DNA of 5,665 bases from contig URTZ01000132.1 of NCBI GenBank assembly GCA_900550825.1, positions 1 to 5,665 of the forward strand, read 5' to 3'. The position numbers and the translations under genes were made by a program. Below are positions 1 through 5,262 of this stretch, piece after piece. This DNA is from an uncultured Collinsella sp. Its GTDB lineage: Bacteria > Actinomycetota > Coriobacteriia > Coriobacteriales > Coriobacteriaceae. The first letter of the stretch is position 1. Every line of letters starts with the position of its first letter. Below the pieces are notes generated by a model. It had not been told where the DNA came from. It did no database searches and was given only the letters and a program-made list of their open reading frames with translations.

Positions 1-244
1 CGTAGTCGCAGCCGCACGCCTCGCAATGCGTCACGGCCTCGACAGGCTCCACAATAAGCTCCGCACCCTCGGTGATGGACTTTTTATCTGCCGCCCAGCG
101 CCAAGCGTCGAGTAGCAGATCGGGAACAACGCCCGAGACCTCGCCCAGCAGCAGCGTCACGCTCGAAACGCGACGCACGCCATTGGCGCGCGCCACGTTC
201 TCAACATCGCGAATGATGTGATACACAATCCCTAATTCATGCAA
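1..244 (-). CDS. hypA: HypA, hydrogenase/urease nickel metallochaperone (N-terminal 81 residues, partial)
   Basis: HypA delivers Ni(II) during assembly of [NiFe]-hydrogenase (and in some bacteria urease), working with HypB in the cytoplasm. The translation starts M-H-E-L-G-I-V; the His2-Glu3 pair after the start is the family's nickel-binding signature. The middle part (VTLLLGEVSGVVPD, then a helix with WRWAAD) and the E-L-I-V-E-P segment follow the usual HypA pattern. The last visible residues contain CEAC, the first half of the structural zinc site; the second CxxC and roughly the last 30-40 residues lie beyond the left edge. The start must be TTG at 244-242: the ATG at 240-238 is out of frame and meets a stop after two codons. 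The TTG has a GGAAAGG ribosome-binding site 8 nt upstream. It lies 90 nt downstream of the Fe-S flavoprotein gene on the same strand, separated by a hairpin. Family identification is confident; whether the client is a hydrogenase is inferred. Confidence 0.9.
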   Translation of the reverse strand, partial: MHELGIVYHIIRDVENVARANGVRRVSSVTLLLGEVSGVVPDLLLDAWRWAADKKSITEGAELIVEPVEAVTHCEACGCDY

Positions 245-252
245 GGTAGAAA

Positions 253-259
253 CCTTTCC
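253..259 (-). promoter_or_regulatory. Ribosome-binding site fixing the TTG start of hypA
   Basis: The minus strand reads GGAAAGG, then an 8-nt spacer, then TTG. This supports TTG as initiator, in frame with the conserved His-Glu, over the out-of-frame ATG 2 nt further on. Confidence 0.65.
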
Positions 260-287
260 ACAACGGTTGATGCGATGTCAGCCAAAC

Positions 288-321
288 GTAAGTGAGCGAC
301 GCCCCCGCGCCGCTCACTTAC
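288..321 (-). terminator. Hairpin after the Fe-S flavoprotein gene, probable weak terminator or attenuator before hypA
   Basis: GTAAGTGAGCG (288-298) and CGCTCACTTAC (311-321) form a perfect 11-bp stem around a 12-nt C-rich loop (plus-strand view). It begins 13 nt after the flavoprotein stop codon. On the minus strand it is followed only by GTTTGGC, a poor U-tract, so termination may be incomplete and some transcripts could reach hypA. No convincing promoter is visible between the hairpin and hypA. Confidence 0.55.
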
Positions 322-334
322 TTGTTAGGTTCTT

Positions 335-3112
335 TTACTTCTTCCCGAATTTAATCTTAATCGCACGCTTCAAAGCATACTTGCCGAGGCTCGGAAGCTT
401 TTGCTCGTATTTGACCATCGTGGAGCACTCGGGGCGGTCGCGATCCAGATGGATGGCGTCGAACGCGCACTTGGTGGTGCACAGGCCGCAGCCGATGCAC
501 TTGTTGGGGTCGACGATCGAGGCGCCGCAGCCCAGGCAGCGGGCGGTCTCGGCGCGCACCTGCTCCTCGGTAAAGGTCTCAACATACTCGCTAAACGGCG
601 CAGCCTTCTCGCGTTCGCGGTCCACATGCGCAACCTCGCGGCTCGCGTTGTCGTAGCTCTCGATCACGACATCGTCGCGGTCGAGCGCGGTGTAGCGGCG
701 CTGGTTGCGGCCGATGGTGAGCGTGGAGCCCGGCTGCACAAAGCGATGGATGGACACGGCAGCCTCGTGGCCGGCGGCAATGGCATCGATGGCAAAGCTG
801 GGGCCGGTGTAGACGTCGCCGCCCACAAAGATGTCGGGTTCGGCGGTCTGGTAAGTCTGGGGATCGGCCAGGGCGCCCTGGCCGCGGCCGAGCTCCACCT
901 TGGAGCCAGCCAGCAGGTCGCCCCACACAATGGACTGGCCAATCGACATGACGACACGGTCGGCATCGACACGGCGCAGATCGTTCTCGTCGTACTCGGG
1001 CGCAAAACGGCCCTCGTCGTCAAAGACACGCGTGCAGCGCTTGAAGGTGATGCCGCACACGCGACCGGCCTCGTCCAGGTGAATCTCCTTGGGGCCCCAT
1101 CCGCAGCTGATGTGCGCGCCATCCTCAATGGCCTCGCGACGCTCCTCCTCGCTGGCAGGCATCTGGGCATCGCTCTCCAGGCAGAACATCTCAACGTGCT
1201 CGGAACCCAGACGGCAGGCGTTGCGCGCGACATCGATAGCCACGTTGCCGCCGCCCACCACAATGGTGCGGCCGGACAGGGAATCGATCTTGCCGCTGTT
1301 AACCTCGCGAAGGAAGTCGACGGCCACGGTCACGTCCTCGGCACCCTCGCCCGGAATGCCCGCAAGGCGGCCGCCCTGGCAGCCAATGGCAACGTAGAAG
1401 GCCTTAAAGCCCTGCGCGCGCAGCTCGTCGAGCGTCACATCGCGACCGACCTCCACGCCATAGCGGAACTCGGCACCCATCAGGCGAATAACCTCGACCT
1501 CGGCCTCGATAACGTCCTTCTGCAGCTTAAAGCTGGGAATGCCGTAGGTGAGCATGCCGCCCGGGCGCTCGTTCTTCTCGAACACGACGGGCTTGTAGCC
1601 CTTCTCGGCCAGATAGAAGGCACAGGACAGGCCGGCCGGACCGGCACCGATAATGGCGATCTTCTGGTCGAAGCCGCCAGCGCGCGTCGGCGTCACCACA
1701 GGCGGGACATAACGGGTCGCGGCGTCCAGATCGCGCTGGGCGATAAACTTCTTGACCTCGTCGATGGCCACGGCCTCGTCCACGCGACCGCGGGTGCAGG
1801 CATCCTCACAGCGGCGGTTGCACACACGGCCGCAGATAGCGGGCAGCGGGTTCTCGCGCTTGATGAGCGCCAGCGCCTCGTCATAGCGGCCCTGCGCCGC
1901 AAGCTTTAAGTAGCCCTGAACGGCAACGTGAGCAGGGCAAGCCGTCTTGCAGGGCGCGGTGCCGGACTCATGCGTCTCGATGCGGTTGTCGTTGCGGTAG
2001 TTGGGCGACCACTTGGTGTGATCCCACTTAGTGGCATCGGGCAGCTCCTGGCGCGGATATTCGGGCACCTGTCCGCCCGCCTTTTTGCTGCAGAGCTTTT
2101 GGCCCAGCTTGGCGGCGCCGGCCGGGCACACCTCAACGCAGCGACCGCAGGCAACGCACTTGTCCTTCTCGACCTTGGCGACATAGGCCGAGCGCGACAG
2201 GTTGGGCGTGTTGAACAGCTGCGAGGTGCGCAGGGCGTAGCACACGTTGACGTTGCAGTTGCAGATAGCGAAGATCTTGTTCTCGCCGTCGATGTTGGTG
2301 ATCTGGTGCACAAAGCCGTTGTCCTCGGCCTGGCGCAGAATGTCATAGACCTCCTCGCGCGTCACATAGTGGCCGCGGTCGGTCTCGACCACGTAGTCGG
2401 CCATATCGCCCACGGCGATGCACCAATCGGCCGGGTCGTCGGCGCAGCCCTCTCCCATCACGCGACGGCTCGCGCGGCAGCTGCAGGTGCTGGCGGCATA
2501 TTTGCCATCGTATTTGTCGAGCCAATGCTCGATATGCTCAATGGGCACCGAGGTGCTCGTGGCGTCGATGGCCTTCTCGACCGGAATGACGTGCATGCCG
2601 ATGCCCGCACCTCCGGGCGGCACCATCGGCGTCGCCTTGGACAGCGGGCCCTTGGACGCCTGCTCAAAGAACTTGGCGTAGACCGGGTGCTCCTCGAGCT
2701 GGCTCACGCGCATGTTGAGGAACTCGGCGGAACCCGGCACCAGCATGGGCAGCACCCACTGCTTGGCGCGCTCGGGGTTTTCCCAGTTGTACTCGAGCAG
2801 GCCCGTGTAGCTCATGTCGTCGAGCATCTTCTCGATCTGGGCCTCGGGCATGCCGGTGAGCTTGACCATCTCGGGCAGCGTGTAGGGACGGCGCATCTTC
2901 ATCTTGCAGAGCACTTCGGCCTGCTCGTCGGTCGCGGCCTCGGCAAACGACCAGTACTCGTAGCCCAACAGCTCGTCGCGATGCAGCAGACGGTTGGTGC
3001 AGTGCTCGCACAGCTTGACGATGGCCTCGCGCGGATGCTCCGGCAGCGGCGGCACGAACTCCGAACCGATGTCGGGCTCGGTATAGCTAATCCCCGGTCC
3101 GTTGAGAATCAT
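335..3112 (-). CDS. Multi-cluster Fe-S flavoprotein: CxC-type Fe-S domain fused to GltD-like FAD/NAD(P)H oxidoreductase, 925 aa
   Basis: Likely a cytoplasmic NAD(P)H-linked electron-transfer enzyme that moves electrons between a pyridine nucleotide, FAD and several Fe-S clusters; the partner is unknown. Domains in order: C35/C38 pair; winged-helix-like segment about 60-125; CxC domain with C210, C212, C223, C231 and then C284, C286, C291; [4Fe-4S] ferredoxin site C319, C322, C325, C329-P; GltD/dihydropyrimidine-dehydrogenase-type helical Fe-S domain about 385-460 (C388, C392, C427, C431, C435, C439, with ICGRVC); FAD Rossmann motif GAGPAG 489-494; NAD(P) motif VVGGGNVAID 618-627; second FAD contact VGGD 763-766; C-terminal CLGC (859, 862) and C872, C875, C878, C882. 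The basic tail ends KIKFGKK. The ATG at 3112 is chosen because AGAAGGGA lies 7 nt upstream; the open frame continues to 3298, but that part would be translated from the operator region and looks non-coding. The product is related to the glutamate synthase small subunit, NfnB/SudA and AegA, but it is not a true GltD because no large subunit is adjacent. Transcribed divergently from the TetR gene, which probably controls it. Confidence 0.9.
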   Translation of the reverse strand: MILNGPGISYTEPDIGSEFVPPLPEHPREAIVKLCEHCTNRLLHRDELLGYEYWSFAEAATDEQAEVLCKMKMRRPYTLPEMVKLTGMPEAQIEKMLDDMSYTGLLEYNWENPERAKQWVLPMLVPGSAEFLNMRVSQLEEHPVYAKFFEQASKGPLSKATPMVPPGGAGIGMHVIPVEKAIDATSTSVPIEHIEHWLDKYDGKYAASTCSCRASRRVMGEGCADDPADWCIAVGDMADYVVETDRGHYVTREEVYDILRQAEDNGFVHQITNIDGENKIFAICNCNVNVCYALRTSQLFNTPNLSRSAYVAKVEKDKCVACGRCVEVCPAGAAKLGQKLCSKKAGGQVPEYPRQELPDATKWDHTKWSPNYRNDNRIETHESGTAPCKTACPAHVAVQGYLKLAAQGRYDEALALIKRENPLPAICGRVCNRRCEDACTRGRVDEAVAIDEVKKFIAQRDLDAATRYVPPVVTPTRAGGFDQKIAIIGAGPAGLSCAFYLAEKGYKPVVFEKNERPGGMLTYGIPSFKLQKDVIEAEVEVIRLMGAEFRYGVEVGRDVTLDELRAQGFKAFYVAIGCQGGRLAGIPGEGAEDVTVAVDFLREVNSGKIDSLSGRTIVVGGGNVAIDVARNACRLGSEHVEMFCLESDAQMPASEEERREAIEDGAHISCGWGPKEIHLDEAGRVCGITFKRCTRVFDDEGRFAPEYDENDLRRVDADRVVMSIGQSIVWGDLLAGSKVELGRGQGALADPQTYQTAEPDIFVGGDVYTGPSFAIDAIAAGHEAAVSIHRFVQPGSTLTIGRNQRRYTALDRDDVVIESYDNASREVAHVDREREKAAPFSEYVETFTEEQVRAETARCLGCGASIVDPNKCIGCGLCTTKCAFDAIHLDRDRPECSTMVKYEQKLPSLGKYALKRAIKIKFGKK

Positions 3113-3117
3113 GGTTG

Positions 3118-3125
3118 TCCCTTCT
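3118..3125 (-). promoter_or_regulatory. Ribosome-binding site that sets the flavoprotein start at 3112
   Basis: The minus strand reads AGAAGGGA; its AGAAGG core is 7 nt before the ATG at 3112-3110. No comparable site precedes the upstream in-frame ATG at 3298, so the 62-residue extension is unlikely to be translated. Confidence 0.75.
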
Positions 3126-3205
3126 CTTGCCGCAGCACGACAAGGCCGCAGCGCCCCTCTTTTTTTGCAGGCCGGGCATGCCCCCATGCCGTTCACCCGC
3201 CATTG

Positions 3206-3220
3206 TTGACATTGTGTCAA
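3206..3220. promoter_or_regulatory. Operator-like palindrome 1
   Basis: TTGACA-TTG-TGTCAA is a perfect 6-bp inverted repeat with a 3-bp centre. It shares its arms, apart from one position, with the palindrome centred 23 bp away, about two helical turns. Its position between divergent tetR and target genes and its symmetry fit a TetR-dimer site. It overlaps the predicted start-site region of the flavoprotein promoter. Confidence 0.6.
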
Positions 3221-3222
3221 AA

Positions 3223-3252
3223 ATAGTATTGACGAACCGTCAACAATATTCA
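3223..3252 (-). promoter_or_regulatory. Candidate promoter of the Fe-S flavoprotein gene
   Basis: On the minus strand, TTGAAT (3252-3247) and TACTAT (3228-3223) are separated by 18 nt; each matches the sigma-70 consensus at 4 of 6 positions. The second palindrome (3229-3243) fills the spacer, so a bound repressor would block RNA polymerase. The predicted leader is about 100 nt. An alternative -10 is AATACT with a 16-nt spacer. This is a by-eye prediction. Confidence 0.4.
3229..3243. promoter_or_regulatory. Operator-like palindrome 2
   Basis: TTGACG-AAC-CGTCAA is a perfect 6-bp inverted repeat with a 3-bp centre, nearly the same as palindrome 1 (TTGACR-N3-YGTCAA). It sits inside the spacer of the candidate flavoprotein promoter and covers the candidate -35 of the tetR promoter, so one bound dimer could repress both directions. 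Confidence 0.65.
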
Positions 3253-3257
3253 AGACT
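3229..3257 (+). promoter_or_regulatory. Candidate promoter of the tetR-membrane protein operon
   Basis: TTGACG (3229-3234, 5/6 match to -35) is followed after 17 nt by AAGACT (3252-3257, only 3/6 match to -10). The -35 coincides with the left arm of the second palindrome, as expected for an autorepressed gene. A perfect -35 (TTGACA, 3206-3211) also exists but has no good -10 at proper spacing. Weak support. Confidence 0.25.
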
Positions 3258-3272
3258 GTTAGGCGAACGGTC
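3254..3272. promoter_or_regulatory. Operator-like palindrome 3, degenerate
   Basis: GACTGTT-AGGCG-AACGGTC is a 7-bp inverted repeat with one mismatch. On the minus strand its GACCGTTCGCC matches GACGGTTCGTC of palindrome 2 at 9 of 11 positions, 31 bp away (about three turns). It could be a lower-affinity copy of the same site, placed between the promoter and the tetR start. Confidence 0.4.
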
Positions 3273-3301
3273 AGGCAAAAGAGGATGAAAGGCGGCAAAA
3301 C

Positions 3302-3964
3302 ATGAGCAACAACACAGCAGATACCTCTGTGGTCGATGCCGTCCCCGCATCCGATAGCGCGGCAAAGCGCTTGACGGGCGACGAACGCCGTCGCGAGATC
3401 CTCGATGCCGTGCGCACCGTAAGCTCAGAGCTGGGCGTATCCCATCTTTCGGTCTCCGCCGTGACCAAGCGAGCCGGCTGTACGCGCTCGCTGTTCTACC
3501 ACTACTTTGCCGATATGGACGCCGCCGTCACCGCCGTTATGGACGAGGCGATCGACGGCTTTATCTCCGAGCTCGAGCAATGGAACGCCAGCCGCACCGT
3601 CGGCGATATCGAAGGCGCACTCGACACCGTCGCCCCGCTCTTTAAGCGCCTGGTCGCCAGCGGCCACGAGCTGCCGCACACGCTGACCAGCAACAGCGGC
3701 GCGCTCTACGGCGGCTTTCTGCACAACGTGGTCCAGCGCGTGGCGCAGTATATCTGCGACACCACCGTGGTGGACTTTGTCGCCCATCACGACCTGCGCA
3801 TCGACCATGTCTACGAAACGTTCTACACCCTCATCATGGGGCTGTTGATGTATATCCGCACGCACCCCGATGTGCCCGACGAGACGGTCAAGGAGATTAT
3901 CGCCTCGACACTCCACATCGAGGGCTACACCGCCAAGTATCCCGAGCGCAGGCCCGGGAACTGA
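3302..3964 (+). CDS. TetR/AcrR-family transcriptional regulator, 220 aa
   Basis: A one-component regulator, expected to bind DNA as a dimer and to release it on binding a small molecule. An unstructured N-terminus of about 25 residues precedes the TetR DNA-binding domain (about 28-75): helix 1 RREILDAVRTV, helix 2 LSVSAVTKRAG (49-59) and recognition helix plus the family-typical LFYHYF (64-69), followed by D/A-rich helix 4. The C-terminal part (about 80-205) is all-helical and matches no ligand-binding subfamily I can name; it holds a hydrophobic helix YTLIMGLLMYI (175-185) that could line the pocket or the dimer interface. AAAGG lies 9 nt before the ATG. It is divergent from the Fe-S flavoprotein gene across three palindromes and lies 63 nt upstream of the membrane protein gene, so autoregulation and control of both flanking genes are likely. 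The ligand is unknown. Confidence 0.9.
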   Translation: MSNNTADTSVVDAVPASDSAAKRLTGDERRREILDAVRTVSSELGVSHLSVSAVTKRAGCTRSLFYHYFADMDAAVTAVMDEAIDGFISELEQWNASRTVGDIEGALDTVAPLFKRLVASGHELPHTLTSNSGALYGGFLHNVVQRVAQYICDTTVVDFVAHHDLRIDHVYETFYTLIMGLLMYIRTHPDVPDETVKEIIASTLHIEGYTAKYPERRPGN

Positions 3965-3981
3965 CGATATTTGGCCAAACT

Positions 3982-4009
3982 GCCCGCGATCGGAAGAGGG
4001 GCCGCGGGC
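3982..4009 (+). repeat. GC-rich inverted repeat between tetR and the membrane protein gene
   Basis: GCCCGCG (3982-3988) pairs perfectly with CGCGGGC (4003-4009) around a 14-nt loop. It ends 5 nt before the AAAGGAG ribosome-binding site (4015-4021) of the membrane protein gene and has no U-tract, so it is not a terminator. It could affect mRNA stability or translation of the second gene. A separate 10-bp palindrome, TTTGGCCAAA, lies at 3970-3979. Confidence 0.4.
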
Positions 4010-4027
4010 TTGTGAAAGGAGAGCAGC

Positions 4028-5035
4028 ATGCTGTTCGATGTTTGGGGTAGCGATACCCTTATCCACTGGGCCGGCTGGGCCATGGTCTTTATCGGCCTGA
4101 TCGTGCTCAACGAGGTCGGCCGCCGCACCAAGCTGGGCGCGGCCATCATCTTTGGCGTGGCTCCGCTTGCCATGACCATCTACTGCATCGCCATCGCCGT
4201 CGGCGTTTCGCAGGGCGCCGAGTGGGCACTCACCAACCCCACCCACGTGTACCAGAACAGCTGGTTCCACTATGCCAAGGTGTACGCGGCGCTGGCTGGC
4301 TGCTGGGGCTTCATTGCCATTAAGTATCAGTGGGGCAAGATCGGCAAGGCGCACTGGTTCCGCGCATGGCCGTTTGTGATCGTCGCCATCAACATCATGA
4401 TCGCCGTCGTGTCCGACTTTGAGAGCGCCTACCACTTCTTTGTCCTGGGCCAGTCCACTTGGGTCACCTCCGAGGGCGCCACGCAGCTGGCCGGCTGGAA
4501 CAACGTGTTCAACGGCATCGCGGGCATCATCAACATCTTCTGCATGACCGGTTGGTGGAGCGTCTACGCCAGCGAGGACAAGACCGACATGCTGTGGCCC
4601 GACATGACCTGGGTCTACATCATCGCCTACGATATCTGGAACTTCTGCTACACCTACAACTGCCTGCCCACTCACTCCTGGTTCTGCGGCTTTGCGCTGC
4701 TGCTGGCGCCCACCGTCGCCGCCTTTATCTGGAACAAGGGCGGCTGGATCCAGAACCGCGCCTTTACGCTGGCCATTTGGTGCATGTTTGCCCAGGTGTT
4801 CCCCTACTTCCAGGAGGAGTCCATCTTTGTGACGCACTCCACGCTCGACGCAGGCGCCGCCACCGCGGTTTCGGTTGTCGCGCTGATCGCCAACATCGCC
4901 GCGATCATCTACATCGCCTACCGCGCCAAGAAGCTCGGCCGCAACCCCTACAAGCAGGATGTCTTTGAGGGCACCAGCGATTGGGAGAAGGCCACCGCTC
5001 GTCGCGCCAAGGTCGATTACGCGCACGCCGAGTAA
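4028..5035 (+). CDS. Polytopic membrane protein, DUF5692-type, 335 aa
   Basis: Function unknown; I recognise the protein as resembling the uncharacterised DUF5692 family, from memory and not from a search. About nine hydrophobic helices can be read: roughly 10-28, 37-60, 81-99, 112-130, 156-175, 192-212, 218-235, 243-261 and 275-298, followed by a charged tail (R299 to E335) rich in Lys/Arg that is probably cytoplasmic. It is unusually rich in Trp (21 of 335), many near helix ends, and has His13, His81 and His136 plus acidic D130 and E132 at or near membrane segments, compatible with cofactor or substrate binding but not proof of it. There is no signal peptide, no transporter ATPase motif and no CxxCH haem motif. 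The start is secure: AAAGGAG is 6 nt upstream. It follows tetR by 63 nt on the same strand with no clear promoter between, so the two are probably one operon ending at the terminator at 5103. Confidence 0.8.
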   Translation: MLFDVWGSDTLIHWAGWAMVFIGLIVLNEVGRRTKLGAAIIFGVAPLAMTIYCIAIAVGVSQGAEWALTNPTHVYQNSWFHYAKVYAALAGCWGFIAIKYQWGKIGKAHWFRAWPFVIVAINIMIAVVSDFESAYHFFVLGQSTWVTSEGATQLAGWNNVFNGIAGIINIFCMTGWWSVYASEDKTDMLWPDMTWVYIIAYDIWNFCYTYNCLPTHSWFCGFALLLAPTVAAFIWNKGGWIQNRAFTLAIWCMFAQVFPYFQEESIFVTHSTLDAGAATAVSVVALIANIAAIIYIAYRAKKLGRNPYKQDVFEGTSDWEKATARRAKVDYAHAE

Positions 5036-5102
5036 CGTATTGGTCGTCGCCGGCACGTGGGCATAGCCCCGCTTGCCAGGCTTTCGATCCGATACCTCGC
5101 AC

Positions 5103-5143
5103 AGCCCCCGGAACGCGATTCGCTTGCGTTCCGGGGGCTTTTT
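5103..5143 (+). terminator. Strong intrinsic terminator of the tetR-membrane protein operon
   Basis: AGCCCCCGGAACGC (5103-5116) pairs perfectly over 14 bp with GCGTTCCGGGGGCT (5126-5139) across a 9-nt loop, followed directly by a T-run (5139-5143). It lies 67 nt after the stop codon. The opposite strand has no U-tract, so it acts on the plus strand only. Confidence 0.92.
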
Positions 5144-5160
5144 GCTGTCACGACTTTGGG

Positions 5161-5187
5161 TCGGATTTACGCTCACATTAAATCCGA
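5161..5187. repeat. 9-bp inverted repeat upstream of the acidic protein gene
   Basis: TCGGATTTA (5161-5169) and TAAATCCGA (5179-5187) are perfect inverted repeats around CGCTCACAT. The element lies 75 nt before the next start codon and 17 nt after the terminator. It may be an operator or a back-up terminator (TTTCAAATT follows). The rest of the gap up to 5262 is more AT-rich than the genes and likely holds the promoter of the next gene, but no good -35/-10 pair could be assigned (TATATG at 5209-5214 is one possible -10). Confidence 0.45.
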
Positions 5188-5262
5188 TTTCAAATTGCAC
5201 GCCGGCTCTATATGGCCCCATTTTTGGGTACATTGTTGAGCCGACATTGCATTGGGGGATAT

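Noticed and set aside
401..1909. Plus-strand open frame of 502 codons opposite the flavoprotein gene
   Set aside because: Antisense shadow of a gene with many recognisable motifs; Ala/Gly/Leu-rich translation without any domain.
335..3112. Naming the flavoprotein as glutamate synthase small subunit (gltD) or NfnB
   Set aside because: The fold is related, but the large N-terminal extension, the C-terminal ferredoxin site and the absence of an adjacent gltB or nfnA do not fit.
3160..3166. T7 run on the plus strand, considered as a terminator
   Set aside because: No stable hairpin directly precedes it and no plus-strand gene lies upstream; on the minus strand it is just an A-run in the flavoprotein leader.
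3174..3190. GGGCATGCCC palindrome and GGCATG-CCCC-CATGCC repeat in the flavoprotein leader
   Set aside because: Short G/C repeats of this size are common in such DNA, unlike the operator motif, and show no clear riboswitch or attenuator structure.
1928..3226. Plus-strand open frame of 432 codons opposite the flavoprotein N-terminal half
   Set aside because: Same antisense artefact; it also runs into the palindromic control region.
3285..3305. Six-codon mini-ORF (MKGGKT) whose TGA overlaps the tetR ATG
   Set aside because: The purine-rich GAGG directly abuts its ATG, leaving no ribosome-binding spacer; most likely a chance result of the tetR ribosome-binding site sequence.
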